Assembly (NCBI RefSeq): GCF_004135935.1
Contig: NZ_CP025086.1
Coordinates: 620,001 to 684,000, forward strand
Direction: 5' to 3'
From: Methylovirgula ligni
GTDB lineage: Bacteria; Pseudomonadota; Alphaproteobacteria; Rhizobiales; Beijerinckiaceae
Length of the DNA: 64,000 nt
Below, piece after piece: positions 36,106 through 46,823 of the stretch. The notes below the pieces were generated by a model. That model was not told the origin of the DNA. It saw only the letters and a program-made list of their open reading frames with translations, and did no database searches. How positions within the stretch are numbered: the first letter of the stretch is position 1; the number at the start of each line of letters is the position of its first letter. A program made the translations under genes and the position numbers.

Positions 36106-36966
36106 AGCCTTGAGGCGGGCCTTGGCCTTTTCCGCATATTGATGCCAGATGATGTCGATGGGCCGGCGATGGCGCGGCATGCCGATAATGCCGGGCCAAT
36201 GGCAGAAATAGACCTTGTTGCCCTTACGATCCTCGGGGCCGTCCGGAGATGCCAGGATCCCGTCCGACTTGTAATAGCTTTCCTCCGAGGCGTGCGGAAC
36301 GATCTCCGACAAGGTCGCGATTTTCAAGGCCTGGCGATGCACCACGAAATTGGTGAGCGGCTGGGCGAACAGGCCGCCACGCTGCCGGACGGCGTGAAAG
36401 ATTCGCTCGTCTCGGGTGATGACATCGTAAAAGTCCTGCAGCGACAGGACAGATCGCGACGTCACGAAAAACCCGTCGTTGAACAAAAGAGCGTCGCGCA
36501 GGTAATCGTAATCCCGGAAGCGCGAATTATAGATGTAATCGGTAACGCGCGCGGAGACGATGAACTCCGTCTTGCCCGCCTCGATATGGCCGAGAAGCTT
36601 GGTGAAGTCCTGCAGCAGGATGATGTCGACGTCGAGGTAGATCACCTCGTCGAGCGGCAGCGTCAGCGCCAGCAATTTGCGCAGCCTGCGGCGATGGCCC
36701 GGATTCAGCGGATAAAGCCGGCGCGCAAGCGCATCGAGTTCGCCGCTGTCGAGGGAGACGACCTCGACCCCATAGGCTTCCGCAACGAGGCGGGTGCGGG
36801 TGAGATTGTCATCATAAGGGATGAGATAGAGCGGGATCGAAGAGCTCCACGCGCGATAGCTCTCGAGAAAGGGCAAGAGCCAATCGATGACGCGATCGTT
36901 GGCGATGATCGCGATGCCGTATTTCTTCGCTGGGGCAGTTTCAGAAGGCTCGCGCGTATCCGACAT
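36094..36966 (-). CDS. GT-A-fold glycosyltransferase (family 8-like)
   Basis: This 290-residue protein resembles family 8 or related sugar transferases: GIAIIANDRVIDWLLPFLESYRAW near the start, the DxD-type metal motif in VIYLDVDIILL (about residue 115), and FNDGFFVTS plus HWPGIIG further on. The acceptor is unknown. It lies in the same glycan locus but on the opposite strand, after the other minus-strand glycosyltransferase. Confidence 0.82.
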   Translation of the reverse strand: MSDTREPSETAPAKKYGIAIIANDRVIDWLLPFLESYRAWSSSIPLYLIPYDDNLTRTRLVAEAYGVEVVSLDSGELDALARRLYPLNPGHRRRLRKLLALTLPLDEVIYLDVDIILLQDFTKLLGHIEAGKTEFIVSARVTDYIYNSRFRDYDYLRDALLFNDGFFVTSRSVLSLQDFYDVITRDERIFHAVRQRGGLFAQPLTNFVVHRQALKIATLSEIVPHASEESYYKSDGILASPDGPEDRKGNKVYFCHWPGIIGMPRHRRPIDIIWHQYAEKAKARLKALGL

Positions 36967-37131
36967 GGGCGGCCTCCTCTGACCGCAGGCATGGCGGCGG
37001 ACACATTCGATCGAAAACCATATGCAACGATATCGGTCCCAGTTCGCCCCGGCCTTGATGAATTTGTTCGAGGACCGGGATTTCGGCTCCCGACACGGAT
37101 GGCGCCCTTTTAGCGACAGCGGAGCAGCGGA

Positions 37132-38397
37132 TCAAGCTTCGGGCATTGAACGGGCCGAATTTACGAGCTTCAGGATCACATCCACATAGGCCGCGCCGCT
37201 GTGCCGGCTGGCAAAGTCGGGCGCGCCCTGCGCTGCCTTGCTTTGGCTCTCGGCAAGATGCGGCAGCAGCCGTTCTATGGCATCCGCGAGTGCTTCACTC
37301 GTATAGGGCGCAAAAATCTCCCCTTCCGCCACACCGCTCTCGATCTCCGTTGCGGCGTAAATTCCGCGCGCGGCGATGACCGGCCGGCCGGCAGCCACCG
37401 CCTCGGTATAAAGACCCGAGCCGCGCTGGCCGAAGCGGCCTGGATCATAAGGCAACAACGTGACATCCACGGCATTGGTTCTTTGCGCATATTCCGCGCT
37501 GTCCATGATGCCTTCGACGAGCTCGATGCCGGAAAGCCGGCGCAGTTTCTGTTCCGCCTCGACCGTTTCGCGTTCCCAATTCGAATGCTGAATCTGGACG
37601 ATGAAATCGACGGGCAGGTTCCTGGCCCGGCAGATTTCAATCGCCCCGGGCAAGAGGTGAAACCCCTTCTCCGATTTTGAATAGCCGAAGAAACCGAGCC
37701 GCACCCTGCCCTGCGGTTTCGGCCGCGCCTGAGCGGCGCGCAGGACAATCGGCAGCAGCGTGGTCTTGATCCCGAACTGCTGGGTATAGATCTTGGCGAG
37801 GGCCTCGTTCTCTGTGGTGAAGAACAAGGACTTGCCGATCAGTTCGCCGGCGAGATCGAACGCCTGGCGGTAATAGGCCGTCCCGCGCTCGCCGATCTGA
37901 TCCCACGGTGTCCAATTCGGCGTGAACATCAATTGACAGACGACATTCGGCAGCGCCGCCCAGGGCAGCGACAAGAGATGCCGTACAAGACCGAGAATCT
38001 GATTTTGCGAAATGCCCGGCACGACGATGACATTGTCGTGGCGCCATACGTCAGGCGGAAGCCTTGCGAGGTCGCGCCGATAAACTTCGTTCAGGACACG
38101 CCAGGTACTTGGCTCGGAAAAGGTCCGCCGCCGCTGCACGAAATTTCGCGCCATCGCGAATGTGTCGCCAAGGAAATTGCGTCGGGAGGGGAACCGGCGC
38201 CGATAGCCCCAGTAGAGGCTGCGGCTGAACCAGGGTTTCGCGCCGATGTCGCGGACCACCGCGGCGTCCATGCCCTTCATGCCGAAAACGCGATAAGAGA
38301 TGCTGCGCTGCGACAGCGCATCGCAGACTTCCATTAGAAGCTGATAGCTGTGCTCTCCGCAACTGACGAGCCCGTTGTCGAGCACAATGACGTCCAT
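37132..38397 (-). CDS. Glycosyltransferase, family 4-like
   Basis: This 421-residue GT-B-type enzyme begins MDVIVLDNGLVSCGEHSYQLLMEVCDAL. It has a Gly-rich donor-site region (VRLGFFGYSKSEKGFHLLPGAIEI) and the C-terminal segment LLPYDPGRFGQRGSGLYTEAVAAGRPVIAARG, typical of glycosyltransferase group 1. It belongs to the surface-glycan region and may be co-transcribed with the family 8-like gene 165 bases downstream. Confidence 0.87.
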   Translation of the reverse strand: MDVIVLDNGLVSCGEHSYQLLMEVCDALSQRSISYRVFGMKGMDAAVVRDIGAKPWFSRSLYWGYRRRFPSRRNFLGDTFAMARNFVQRRRTFSEPSTWRVLNEVYRRDLARLPPDVWRHDNVIVVPGISQNQILGLVRHLLSLPWAALPNVVCQLMFTPNWTPWDQIGERGTAYYRQAFDLAGELIGKSLFFTTENEALAKIYTQQFGIKTTLLPIVLRAAQARPKPQGRVRLGFFGYSKSEKGFHLLPGAIEICRARNLPVDFIVQIQHSNWERETVEAEQKLRRLSGIELVEGIMDSAEYAQRTNAVDVTLLPYDPGRFGQRGSGLYTEAVAAGRPVIAARGIYAATEIESGVAEGEIFAPYTSEALADAIERLLPHLAESQSKAAQGAPDFASRHSGAAYVDVILKLVNSARSMPEA

Positions 38398-38594
38398 CGA
38401 ACCGCCTTTCGACCTGAAAAAACTGCTGAAATCCGAAATCTTTCGACGATGAAATATCTTTTTACGGCGTGATTGAGCAGTGGGCTTGACGAAACTATCC
38501 GAATATTAACGTGATCCGCCATCACAGGCGTGTGCGTTGAGGTGCCACGGGGGCTTCCCCGGCGCCGGAACAGACGGGACAAGAGGTCACATTC

Positions 38595-39278
38595 ATGTCA
38601 TCGCCCAGCGAAATTCAAGGTGAGCCACTGCACGGCCGCGGCGCGCCCAACGCGGAGATCCTGCGCGCGTCGCCGCGTCTCTTCGACAATCCCGTGCTCG
38701 ACAAGCTGTCGCGTGTGCATTGGTCGATGCCCCTGATTCTCTATACGCCGGTCGTAGCCGTGCTCGTATGGCTCAGCTTACGCAGCCTTTCGCCCCTCAC
38801 GGTCTTTCTGACGGCGGCGCTCGGCTACGGCATCTGGACCTTGATCGAGTATTTCGGGCATCGTTACCTGTTCCACGCGGAATTCCCCGGCGAATGGGGT
38901 GCGCGCATCCACTTCCTGATCCACGGCGTGCATCACGATCATCCCAGCGATCCGTTGCGACTCGTCATGCCGCCGTTGCTCAGCGTGCCGATCATGCTCC
39001 TCGCGCTCGCCATCGTCTGGCTCCTCTTCGGCTTTCCGCTCGGCTACGCCGTCCTCATCGGCTTCATCGTCGGCTATGTCGGCTACGACATGGTGCATTA
39101 TTACGTGCACCATGCGACGCCCACGACGCGGGTCGGGCGTTATTTGCGGCAGGTGCATATGGTGCATCACTTCCGCAACCCCGACGCCTATTACGGCGTC
39201 AGCGCGCCGTATTGGGACGCCGTTTTCGGAACGCGCCACATTCCGCCGGCGGCCTCGTCCGAAACCCACCACGGCTGA
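38595..39278 (+). CDS. Fatty-acid hydroxylase / sterol-desaturase superfamily membrane enzyme
   Basis: This 227-residue membrane di-iron enzyme has four to five hydrophobic helices and the full set of histidine boxes: H89-RYLF-H94, H110-GV-HH114 with His116, H168-YYV-HH173 and H188-MV-HH192. The spacing fits the fatty-acid 2-hydroxylase (Scs7/FA2H-like) group without a cytochrome b5 domain. It may hydroxylate a lipid acyl chain at the membrane. The next gene, convergent, is a GT21-type glycosyltransferase acting on lipids, which suggests a shared glycolipid product (inference). Confidence 0.9.
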   Translation: MSSPSEIQGEPLHGRGAPNAEILRASPRLFDNPVLDKLSRVHWSMPLILYTPVVAVLVWLSLRSLSPLTVFLTAALGYGIWTLIEYFGHRYLFHAEFPGEWGARIHFLIHGVHHDHPSDPLRLVMPPLLSVPIMLLALAIVWLLFGFPLGYAVLIGFIVGYVGYDMVHYYVHHATPTTRVGRYLRQVHMVHHFRNPDAYYGVSAPYWDAVFGTRHIPPAASSETHHG

Positions 39279-39388
39279 AGAAGGCCCGATTTTCGACATC
39301 GTAGCCGATCGGATGAAAGCACCGCGCGGCTGAAGCGGGATGCGAAGAACCCGATCTTGGTAAGTCCCGCTGAAACTTACCGGCCGCG

Positions 39389-40567
39389 TCAGATGCGTTC
39401 CCGCACGGATGTCTCAGGCTGCAACGCCAGCTTTTGGGCGCGCGGGGCGCGGGCACCGACGAAGACGTCGAAGCGGCCGTTCTGCCAGACGACATCGTTT
39501 GTCGTCCAGGCGCGCAGCCAGGCTGCCAAGGTAAGAAGCTCGCGGCCAAGGAAAGCCAGCGGCGCGTAGCGCGAGACATGCCAGCCCTTGAGCCAGGACA
39601 ATCCGGTCTCGGCCGCGAACAAGCCCGTCAGCGTCATGGCGAAAGCCTCGATCGCGGGCATCCCGAGAACCGGCGCGGCAAGGGCTGCGGCCAAGGCCGT
39701 GGGCAGCGGACTGACGATCGGCTCCAGGGGGAAGGTCAGCGGCTCATGCGTATGGCGAATGACGCTCCAGCGCACTTGCCGGTCATAGACCTCGCGCAAG
39801 GTCCGCCAGCCGATGAGCTGACGCAGCGGGCGATGCGCGAAGACGGTGCGCAGGCCGACCGCGTCGAGCCCCTTGGCGATGGCGGTATCCTCCGCCAGCG
39901 TATAGCTCATCGCGTCGATTCCACCCGCCCTGGCGATATCGCTGCGCCGGAACAGCATCACTTTGCCGACCCCGTAGCCGAAGCCGAGAGCCGACGCGGT
40001 GAGCAGCAACCGCGCATGGGCATTGATGGTGACGGCCTCGATATGGCCGGCGAGCGAATATGCCTGTTCGGCGATCGGCACACCGACGACCATGCCGATG
40101 CCGGGCGCGAAATTCCGCATGAAAGCGGCGAGCGTATCCGGCTCAAGGATGATGTTCGAATCCTTGACGAGGATGTAATCGTGCGAGGAGGCGGATAGCG
40201 GCGCATCGAGCGTGTTGAGCTTCGGGCTCACCGCGAAATCGGACTGCGAGCGCAGGATGCGCGTCGGAACCTGCGGATGGCCCATTTTCAATGCCAGCGC
40301 GGTTTCGAGCGCCGGCGAGCCGGCCTCGGCCGCACTGAACAGCACCTCGTATTCCGGATAATCCTGACCGTAGATGGAGGCTTGGGCCGTGGCAAAGCCC
40401 GAATGTTCCAGTTTGATCGGCATCACCGCCGTAACCGGCGGCTGCTCGAAATTTTCGGCGCGATTGCCCTGAAGCAGCGGCTGAAGCAAAGCGCCGATAC
40501 AGGTCGCGAAAAACACGACCAGCGCGATGACGAGCCAAACAACGCCCAGGTAGGATAAGAAAATCAT
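39389..40567 (-). CDS. GT21-type lipid glycosyltransferase (ceramide glucosyltransferase or HpnI-like)
   Basis: The start at 40567 (MIFLSYLGVVWLV) gives 392 residues with an N-terminal membrane helix. The GT21 signature is visible: the D-rich site KDSNIILEPD, the catalytic EDTAIAKGL, and the RQVRW (Q/R-x-x-R-W type) motif, followed by C-terminal helices. GT21 includes ceramide glucosyltransferases and bacterial HpnI, which glycosylates hopanoids. The usual hopanoid neighbours hpnJ and hpnK are absent, while a fatty-acid hydroxylase is adjacent, so a sphingolipid-like or other membrane acceptor is possible. A start at 40609 is the alternative. Confidence 0.85.
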   Translation of the reverse strand: MIFLSYLGVVWLVIALVVFFATCIGALLQPLLQGNRAENFEQPPVTAVMPIKLEHSGFATAQASIYGQDYPEYEVLFSAAEAGSPALETALALKMGHPQVPTRILRSQSDFAVSPKLNTLDAPLSASSHDYILVKDSNIILEPDTLAAFMRNFAPGIGMVVGVPIAEQAYSLAGHIEAVTINAHARLLLTASALGFGYGVGKVMLFRRSDIARAGGIDAMSYTLAEDTAIAKGLDAVGLRTVFAHRPLRQLIGWRTLREVYDRQVRWSVIRHTHEPLTFPLEPIVSPLPTALAAALAAPVLGMPAIEAFAMTLTGLFAAETGLSWLKGWHVSRYAPLAFLGRELLTLAAWLRAWTTNDVVWQNGRFDVFVGARAPRAQKLALQPETSVRERI

Positions 40568-40760
40568 CAGCGTCCTTGACCTGCCCCCGATTTGCGAGGC
40601 GACACGCAAATCACACGGTCATACCGAAACGTCAAATCATCCCGGCGACGGCCCGCAGTCGAGCACATCCTGAGCCGCGGCTCAAGGCCAAGGCTCAAGT
40701 TCCGAACTGAATTGAGAGACCGGCCCTTTTATATCAAGTGGATAGCAGTATATCCGGCGA

Positions 40761-40787
40761 GAAAGGCCCGACTGCCCGGAACGGGCC
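40761..40787 (-). terminator. Terminator-like hairpin after the oligopeptidase gene
   Basis: On the minus strand GGCCCG pairs with CGGGCC over an 11-base loop and is followed by TTTCTC. It begins directly after the oligopeptidase stop codon. Confidence 0.55.
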
Positions 40788-42641
40788 TTAAGCCTTGCCT
40801 TCGAGGCTTTCGAGTTCCCCGATCAGCTCTTCGACCATACCGAGGCCGATCTGCCAGAAGGCCGGATCGCGCGCATCGAGGCCGAACGGCGCCAGAAGTT
40901 CCGAATAATGTTTGCTGCCGCCCGCCGCGAGCATAGCGAGATAACGCTCGGCGAACCCCTCGCTCGCCCGCTGATAGACGCCGTAGAGCGAATTCACCAG
41001 GCAATCACCGAAGGCATAGGCGTAGACATAGAAAGGCGAGTGGATGAAGTGCGGGATATAGGCCCAGAACGTTTCATAGCCGGGGCCGAGGCGGATGGCC
41101 GGCCCGAGGCTCTCGCTCTGCACGCTCATCCAAAGTTCGCAAATCTTCTCGCGCGTCAATTCGCCATTGCGGCGCTCGATATGCACCTTGCGCTCGAAGA
41201 GATAGAACGCCGTCTGCCGCACGACGGTGTTGATCATATCCTCGACCTTCGCCGCCAGCATGGCGCGGCGCTCGGTGACGGAGGTGGCTTTGGCGAGCAA
41301 AGCGCGGAAGGTCAGCATTTCGCCGAAGACCGACGCCGTTTCGGCCAGGGTGAGCGGCGTTGACGCCATCAAGGCGCCGTTCGGCGCGGCAAGCACCTGA
41401 TGCACGCCGTGGCCGAGTTCATGCGCCAGGGTCATCACATCGCGCGGCTTGCCCTGATAATTGAGCAGCACGTAAGGATGCACCGAGGGCACGGTCGGAT
41501 GTGCGAAGGCGCCCGGCGCCTTGCCGGGCCGCACCGGCGCATCGATCCAGTTGCGATCGAAAAACTGTTCCGCGATGCCCGCCATGCGCGGCGAAAAATC
41601 AGTATAAGCGCCGAGCACCGTGTCGCGTGCGTCGTTCCAGCTATAAGTCCGTTGCGGCACGCTCGGCAGCGGCGCATTGCGGTCCCAGAAGTCGATTGCC
41701 TCCTTGCCGAACCAGCGCGCCTTCAATTTGTAATAGCGGTGCGAGAGGCGCGGATAGGCCGATTGCACCGCCGCAGCGAGCGCATCGACGACCTCGCGCT
41801 CGACGCGATTGGCAAGATGGCGTGAATCGGCCACATCCTTGAAGCCGCGCCAGCGATCCGAAATCTCTTTATCCTTGGCGAGGACATTGGTGATGAAAGC
41901 GAAGGTGCGCAGGTTCTGCGAGAGCGTTTCGGCAATGGCGCCAGCCGCCTCCTTGCGCACTTCTTCTTTCGTATCCTGCATGAAATTGAGCGTCGGCTCC
42001 AGCGCCAGTTCCTCGCCGCCGATCTTGAAGCGCAGGCTGGTGATCGTCTCGTCGAACAGACGGTTGAAAGCGGCGCGGCTCGTCACCGATTTTTCGTGGA
42101 ACAGCCGCTCGAGGTCGTCGGCAAGTTCGTAGGGCTTGTCCTTGCGGATATCGTCAAGCCAGGGGCGATAATGGTCGAGCGGCGGGCGCGCCGCCAATTC
42201 GGCGATCACAGCGTCGTCGAGCCGATTGAGTTCGAGCTGAAAGAACAGCAATCCGGTCCAGGCCGCGTTCAGCTTTTCTTGCGTATCGCTGTAGAATTTC
42301 ACCCGCACCGGGTCGGACGTATCGCCGGAATAGACGAGACTTGCATAAGAGCTCAGCTTGCCGGTGAGCTCGTCAAAGGCTTCGTAGCGGCGCACGGCAT
42401 CGATCAGAAGGTGCGACTTGGGATCGGCGAGGTCTTGAGCGGCCAACGCGGCGAGCTTGCCGCGATAATCTTCCGCAAAGGCTTTGGCATCGTGTTCCGC
42501 GCGGACGAGATCCTCGATGAGCTGCGGCGAATCCATCCCCGGATAGAGATCGGCGAGCGACCATTCGGGCAGCGGGCCGAGCGCAGGCTCGGCGGCATGT
42601 GCGGCGGATGTTGAGACAGCGGAATTGGCATGCGACGTCAT
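40788..42641 (-). CDS. pepF: M3-family oligoendopeptidase (PepF)
   Basis: This zinc oligopeptidase degrades short peptides in the cytoplasm. The start at 42641 (MTSHANSAVS) gives 617 residues; an upstream extension of 30 residues has no homology. The zinc site is LAHELGHGVHQ (HExxH) with a downstream Glu in LAETASVFGEM, and the C-terminal F-x-Y-xx-HF-like segment is present. Length and motifs fit the PepF/M3B subfamily. The divergent neighbour is a sigma-54-type response regulator. Confidence 0.94.
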   Translation of the reverse strand: MTSHANSAVSTSAAHAAEPALGPLPEWSLADLYPGMDSPQLIEDLVRAEHDAKAFAEDYRGKLAALAAQDLADPKSHLLIDAVRRYEAFDELTGKLSSYASLVYSGDTSDPVRVKFYSDTQEKLNAAWTGLLFFQLELNRLDDAVIAELAARPPLDHYRPWLDDIRKDKPYELADDLERLFHEKSVTSRAAFNRLFDETITSLRFKIGGEELALEPTLNFMQDTKEEVRKEAAGAIAETLSQNLRTFAFITNVLAKDKEISDRWRGFKDVADSRHLANRVEREVVDALAAAVQSAYPRLSHRYYKLKARWFGKEAIDFWDRNAPLPSVPQRTYSWNDARDTVLGAYTDFSPRMAGIAEQFFDRNWIDAPVRPGKAPGAFAHPTVPSVHPYVLLNYQGKPRDVMTLAHELGHGVHQVLAAPNGALMASTPLTLAETASVFGEMLTFRALLAKATSVTERRAMLAAKVEDMINTVVRQTAFYLFERKVHIERRNGELTREKICELWMSVQSESLGPAIRLGPGYETFWAYIPHFIHSPFYVYAYAFGDCLVNSLYGVYQRASEGFAERYLAMLAAGGSKHYSELLAPFGLDARDPAFWQIGLGMVEELIGELESLEGKA

Positions 42642-43010
42642 GAGGGGACCGTACCGGGCAAGGCTCTGTTGCGGAAAGACCGACGACCAATACCGTAGCT
42701 GCGCCGCGCGCGAAAGCCGTCCAGCGGCCATTGCCGCCTCGGCGGTCCATCGCGGCGAAGCCGCCGAAAACGGCCTTGAAACGGCATTTTAGCCGGCTGC
42801 GCGCGCGCCGAACCCCGGAACTGTGCCGCAATAGGCCTCCCATTAACATCGCATTTACCCTGATGGGCCAGCATGAACCTCGATGGATTGCCGCCCTTGC
42901 CCCGACGTGGCGCTGGCCGGCCAAGCCATAGGTCGAGGAAGCGAACCGGCACGGGGCTAAGCCCCCGCTGGCCCAACGGCGGCATGATGTCGCCCATAAA
43001 GAAAGTGCCA

Positions 43011-44519
<1,509 letters not shown>

Positions 44520-44669
44520 ATGTCGCTAATCGATCGCTATGCGGACAATGCGTCTCGAAGGCCGGCGACGGTCTCGATGCGCGGGGCGTGATTTTTCACG
44601 CAGCCGCCCAATTTAATTTACCGTTTTATGTTATCGCATCGTTGGTGAATCTCCGGCGTAAGGACGCGC

Positions 44670-46469
44670 ATGGACCGCGACGCTCAATTACGGCTTGGCC
44701 TGCCTATTGTACTGGCAATCTGCCTTGGTTTGGCGCCGGCCCGCGCACAGGCTCCGGCGGCCGAATCGCACGCGAATCTGGCCGCAGCGACGCCGAAAGA
44801 CCCCTTCGCGTCCGACGATATCACCGGCGCGATCCCGACCGCGCGCGAGACGACGCTGCCCGACGGCGGCGCGGAAGCCATACCGGCGCAAAATGCCACT
44901 CCGGACGTGCCTGCCCCCGGCGCGCCATCGGCCGCGACGCCGCTGCCAAAAAGCAGCGCGTCGGCTCCGGCTGCCGCCGCCCCGAGCATTGCGCCCAAGC
45001 CGCTCACCGGCTTTGCCGCCGCGATCAAGACGGCGCTCGATTCCTGGCCGCCGCCGCAGGGCAAGGGCCGCCAGGCCGCCGAATTGTGGCTCGAGCACAA
45101 GGATATCGCTGCCTATTACTCAGCGCGTGATTATACCCCGCTCTGGATCAGCGACAGCAAGCCGATCGCTGCCGTCGCCAGCATCAAGACCCGGCTCGCT
45201 TTGGCGGGCGATGACGGGCTGAGCCTCGCGGGGATTCCGCAGGCGGATTTTTCCGGCGACACCAACCATCTCGCCGCGGCGGAAATCGCCTTTTCGGAAG
45301 AAATCGTTGCCTATGGCCGGCAGGCCAGCGGCGTGCGCATCGATCCGCAGGACATCAATCCGTTGATCGGCACGAAGCCGGATGTCGCCGCGCCCGGCCT
45401 CATTCTTGGCACCGTTGCCGCCGCGGGACTTGACGGCGGCAAGATGCTGCAAGGCTTCAACCCGCAGCAAAAACCCTATCTCGCGCTGCGCGCGAAGCTG
45501 ATCGCGCTGCGCCAGCAGGGCCATGACGCCGTCGCCGGCGAGTCCATTCCGCCCGGTCCCTCGCTGAAGCTCGGCATGACCGATCCGCGCGTGCCGCTGA
45601 TCCGCGCGCGCTTTGGCCTCGATGTGGTGCAGGGCGATGCGGATCTGATCTACGATACGCAGGTTGCCGCCGCGGTGGCGGATTTTCAGCGCGCCAACGG
45701 CCTGCGCGTCTCCGGCGTTTTCACCCCGCGCACGCTTGCGAGCCTTACAGCGGAGCAGAAGCCGGACGTCGCAAACGAGATCATCGCCAATATGGAAACC
45801 TGGCGCTGGATGCCACGCAATCTCGGCCAGAGCCGCATCGACGTGAACATTCCCGATTTCGAGGTGCGTGTCGTTCGCGACGGCAATGTCGTCCTGACGA
45901 ACAGAGTGGTGGTCGGCAAGCCGGCGACGCCGACGCCCGTGTTCTCCAACACGATGAAGTTTCTCATCGTGAACCCGTACTGGAACGTGCCGCCGTCAAT
46001 CCTGCACAAGGAAATGCTGCCGCATCTCGCGCGCGACCCGTTTTACTTGCAGCGCATGGGTTTCGAGACGTTCTATCTTCACGGCCATCTCATGGTGCGC
46101 CAGCCGCCGGGTGAGAGGAACGCGCTCGGCCAGATCAAGTTCATGTTCCCCAACCAATATTCGGTTTATCTTCACGACACGCCGCAGCGCCGTCTCTTCG
46201 CGGAGACGAAACGCGCGTTCAGCCATGGCTGCGTGCGCGTCGACCAGCCGTTCGATTTCGCCGAAACCATTCTCGGACCGAAATGGCCGCAAGAACGCAT
46301 CAAGCGGCTCGTCGGCGGCAAGGAACACTATGTCTTCCTGCCGATTCCGCTGCCGATCCATATCGAATATTTCACCGCCTATGTGGATGACGACGGCCAT
46401 CTGGTGCTGCGCGGCGACATCTACGGCTATGAGCACCGGATCGAGCAGGCACTGGGTCTTGTGGGTTGA
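44670..46469 (+). CDS. L,D-transpeptidase (YcbB/LdtD-like) with peptidoglycan-binding domain
   Basis: This periplasmic enzyme makes 3-3 cross-links in peptidoglycan or attaches protein to it. It has 599 residues: a signal peptide (about 1-27), an Ala/Pro-rich linker to about 110, a scaffold region, a peptidoglycan-binding domain (YDTQVAAAVADFQRANGL), then the YkuD catalytic domain ending in SHGCVRVDQPFDFA with the catalytic Cys. This order matches the large YcbB subfamily. The next gene on the same strand is also a probable cell-wall enzyme. Confidence 0.93.
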   Translation: MDRDAQLRLGLPIVLAICLGLAPARAQAPAAESHANLAAATPKDPFASDDITGAIPTARETTLPDGGAEAIPAQNATPDVPAPGAPSAATPLPKSSASAPAAAAPSIAPKPLTGFAAAIKTALDSWPPPQGKGRQAAELWLEHKDIAAYYSARDYTPLWISDSKPIAAVASIKTRLALAGDDGLSLAGIPQADFSGDTNHLAAAEIAFSEEIVAYGRQASGVRIDPQDINPLIGTKPDVAAPGLILGTVAAAGLDGGKMLQGFNPQQKPYLALRAKLIALRQQGHDAVAGESIPPGPSLKLGMTDPRVPLIRARFGLDVVQGDADLIYDTQVAAAVADFQRANGLRVSGVFTPRTLASLTAEQKPDVANEIIANMETWRWMPRNLGQSRIDVNIPDFEVRVVRDGNVVLTNRVVVGKPATPTPVFSNTMKFLIVNPYWNVPPSILHKEMLPHLARDPFYLQRMGFETFYLHGHLMVRQPPGERNALGQIKFMFPNQYSVYLHDTPQRRLFAETKRAFSHGCVRVDQPFDFAETILGPKWPQERIKRLVGGKEHYVFLPIPLPIHIEYFTAYVDDDGHLVLRGDIYGYEHRIEQALGLVG

Positions 46470-46823
46470 TTAACATCGCAATTCTGTCTCGCGCGATATT
46501 GACGATCGCGCCGCGAATCAGCGAAGATTCTCATTCGAAACGAAAAGCGGCGTTCGTTCTCACTTGCGGTCGTGATCAAGTGCGCGGCGAATTGGCATCA
46601 TCGCCGACACAGGTTCGCCACATTTGCTGGCTTACCTGACTTGGTCTTCATCTTCGACAACGCTTAAGAGTGTCATTGATGCAGGACAACCGTGGAACGG
46701 GGGTGACGTTCCTGCTTCGGCGATGGAACGTTAACGGTTCTCGGTAGAGATGCTGTTCATTCGGCGGAGACGCCGCAACTAGCAGATCGGCGTAACGCCG
46801 CATCCGAGAACCGGGGATTTGTT
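46470..46823. promoter_or_regulatory. Intergenic region upstream of the DUF882 gene with GGAACG half-site array
   Basis: These 354 bases contain no convincing gene. Between 46694 and 46741 there are alternating half-sites: GGAACG (46694), CGTTCC (46707), GGAACG (46725) and CGGTTC (46735). The first pair forms an inverted repeat and the last pair a near-palindrome around GTTAAC. This looks like a control region for the DUF882 gene that starts 80 bases later. The rest shows nothing notable. Confidence 0.4.
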
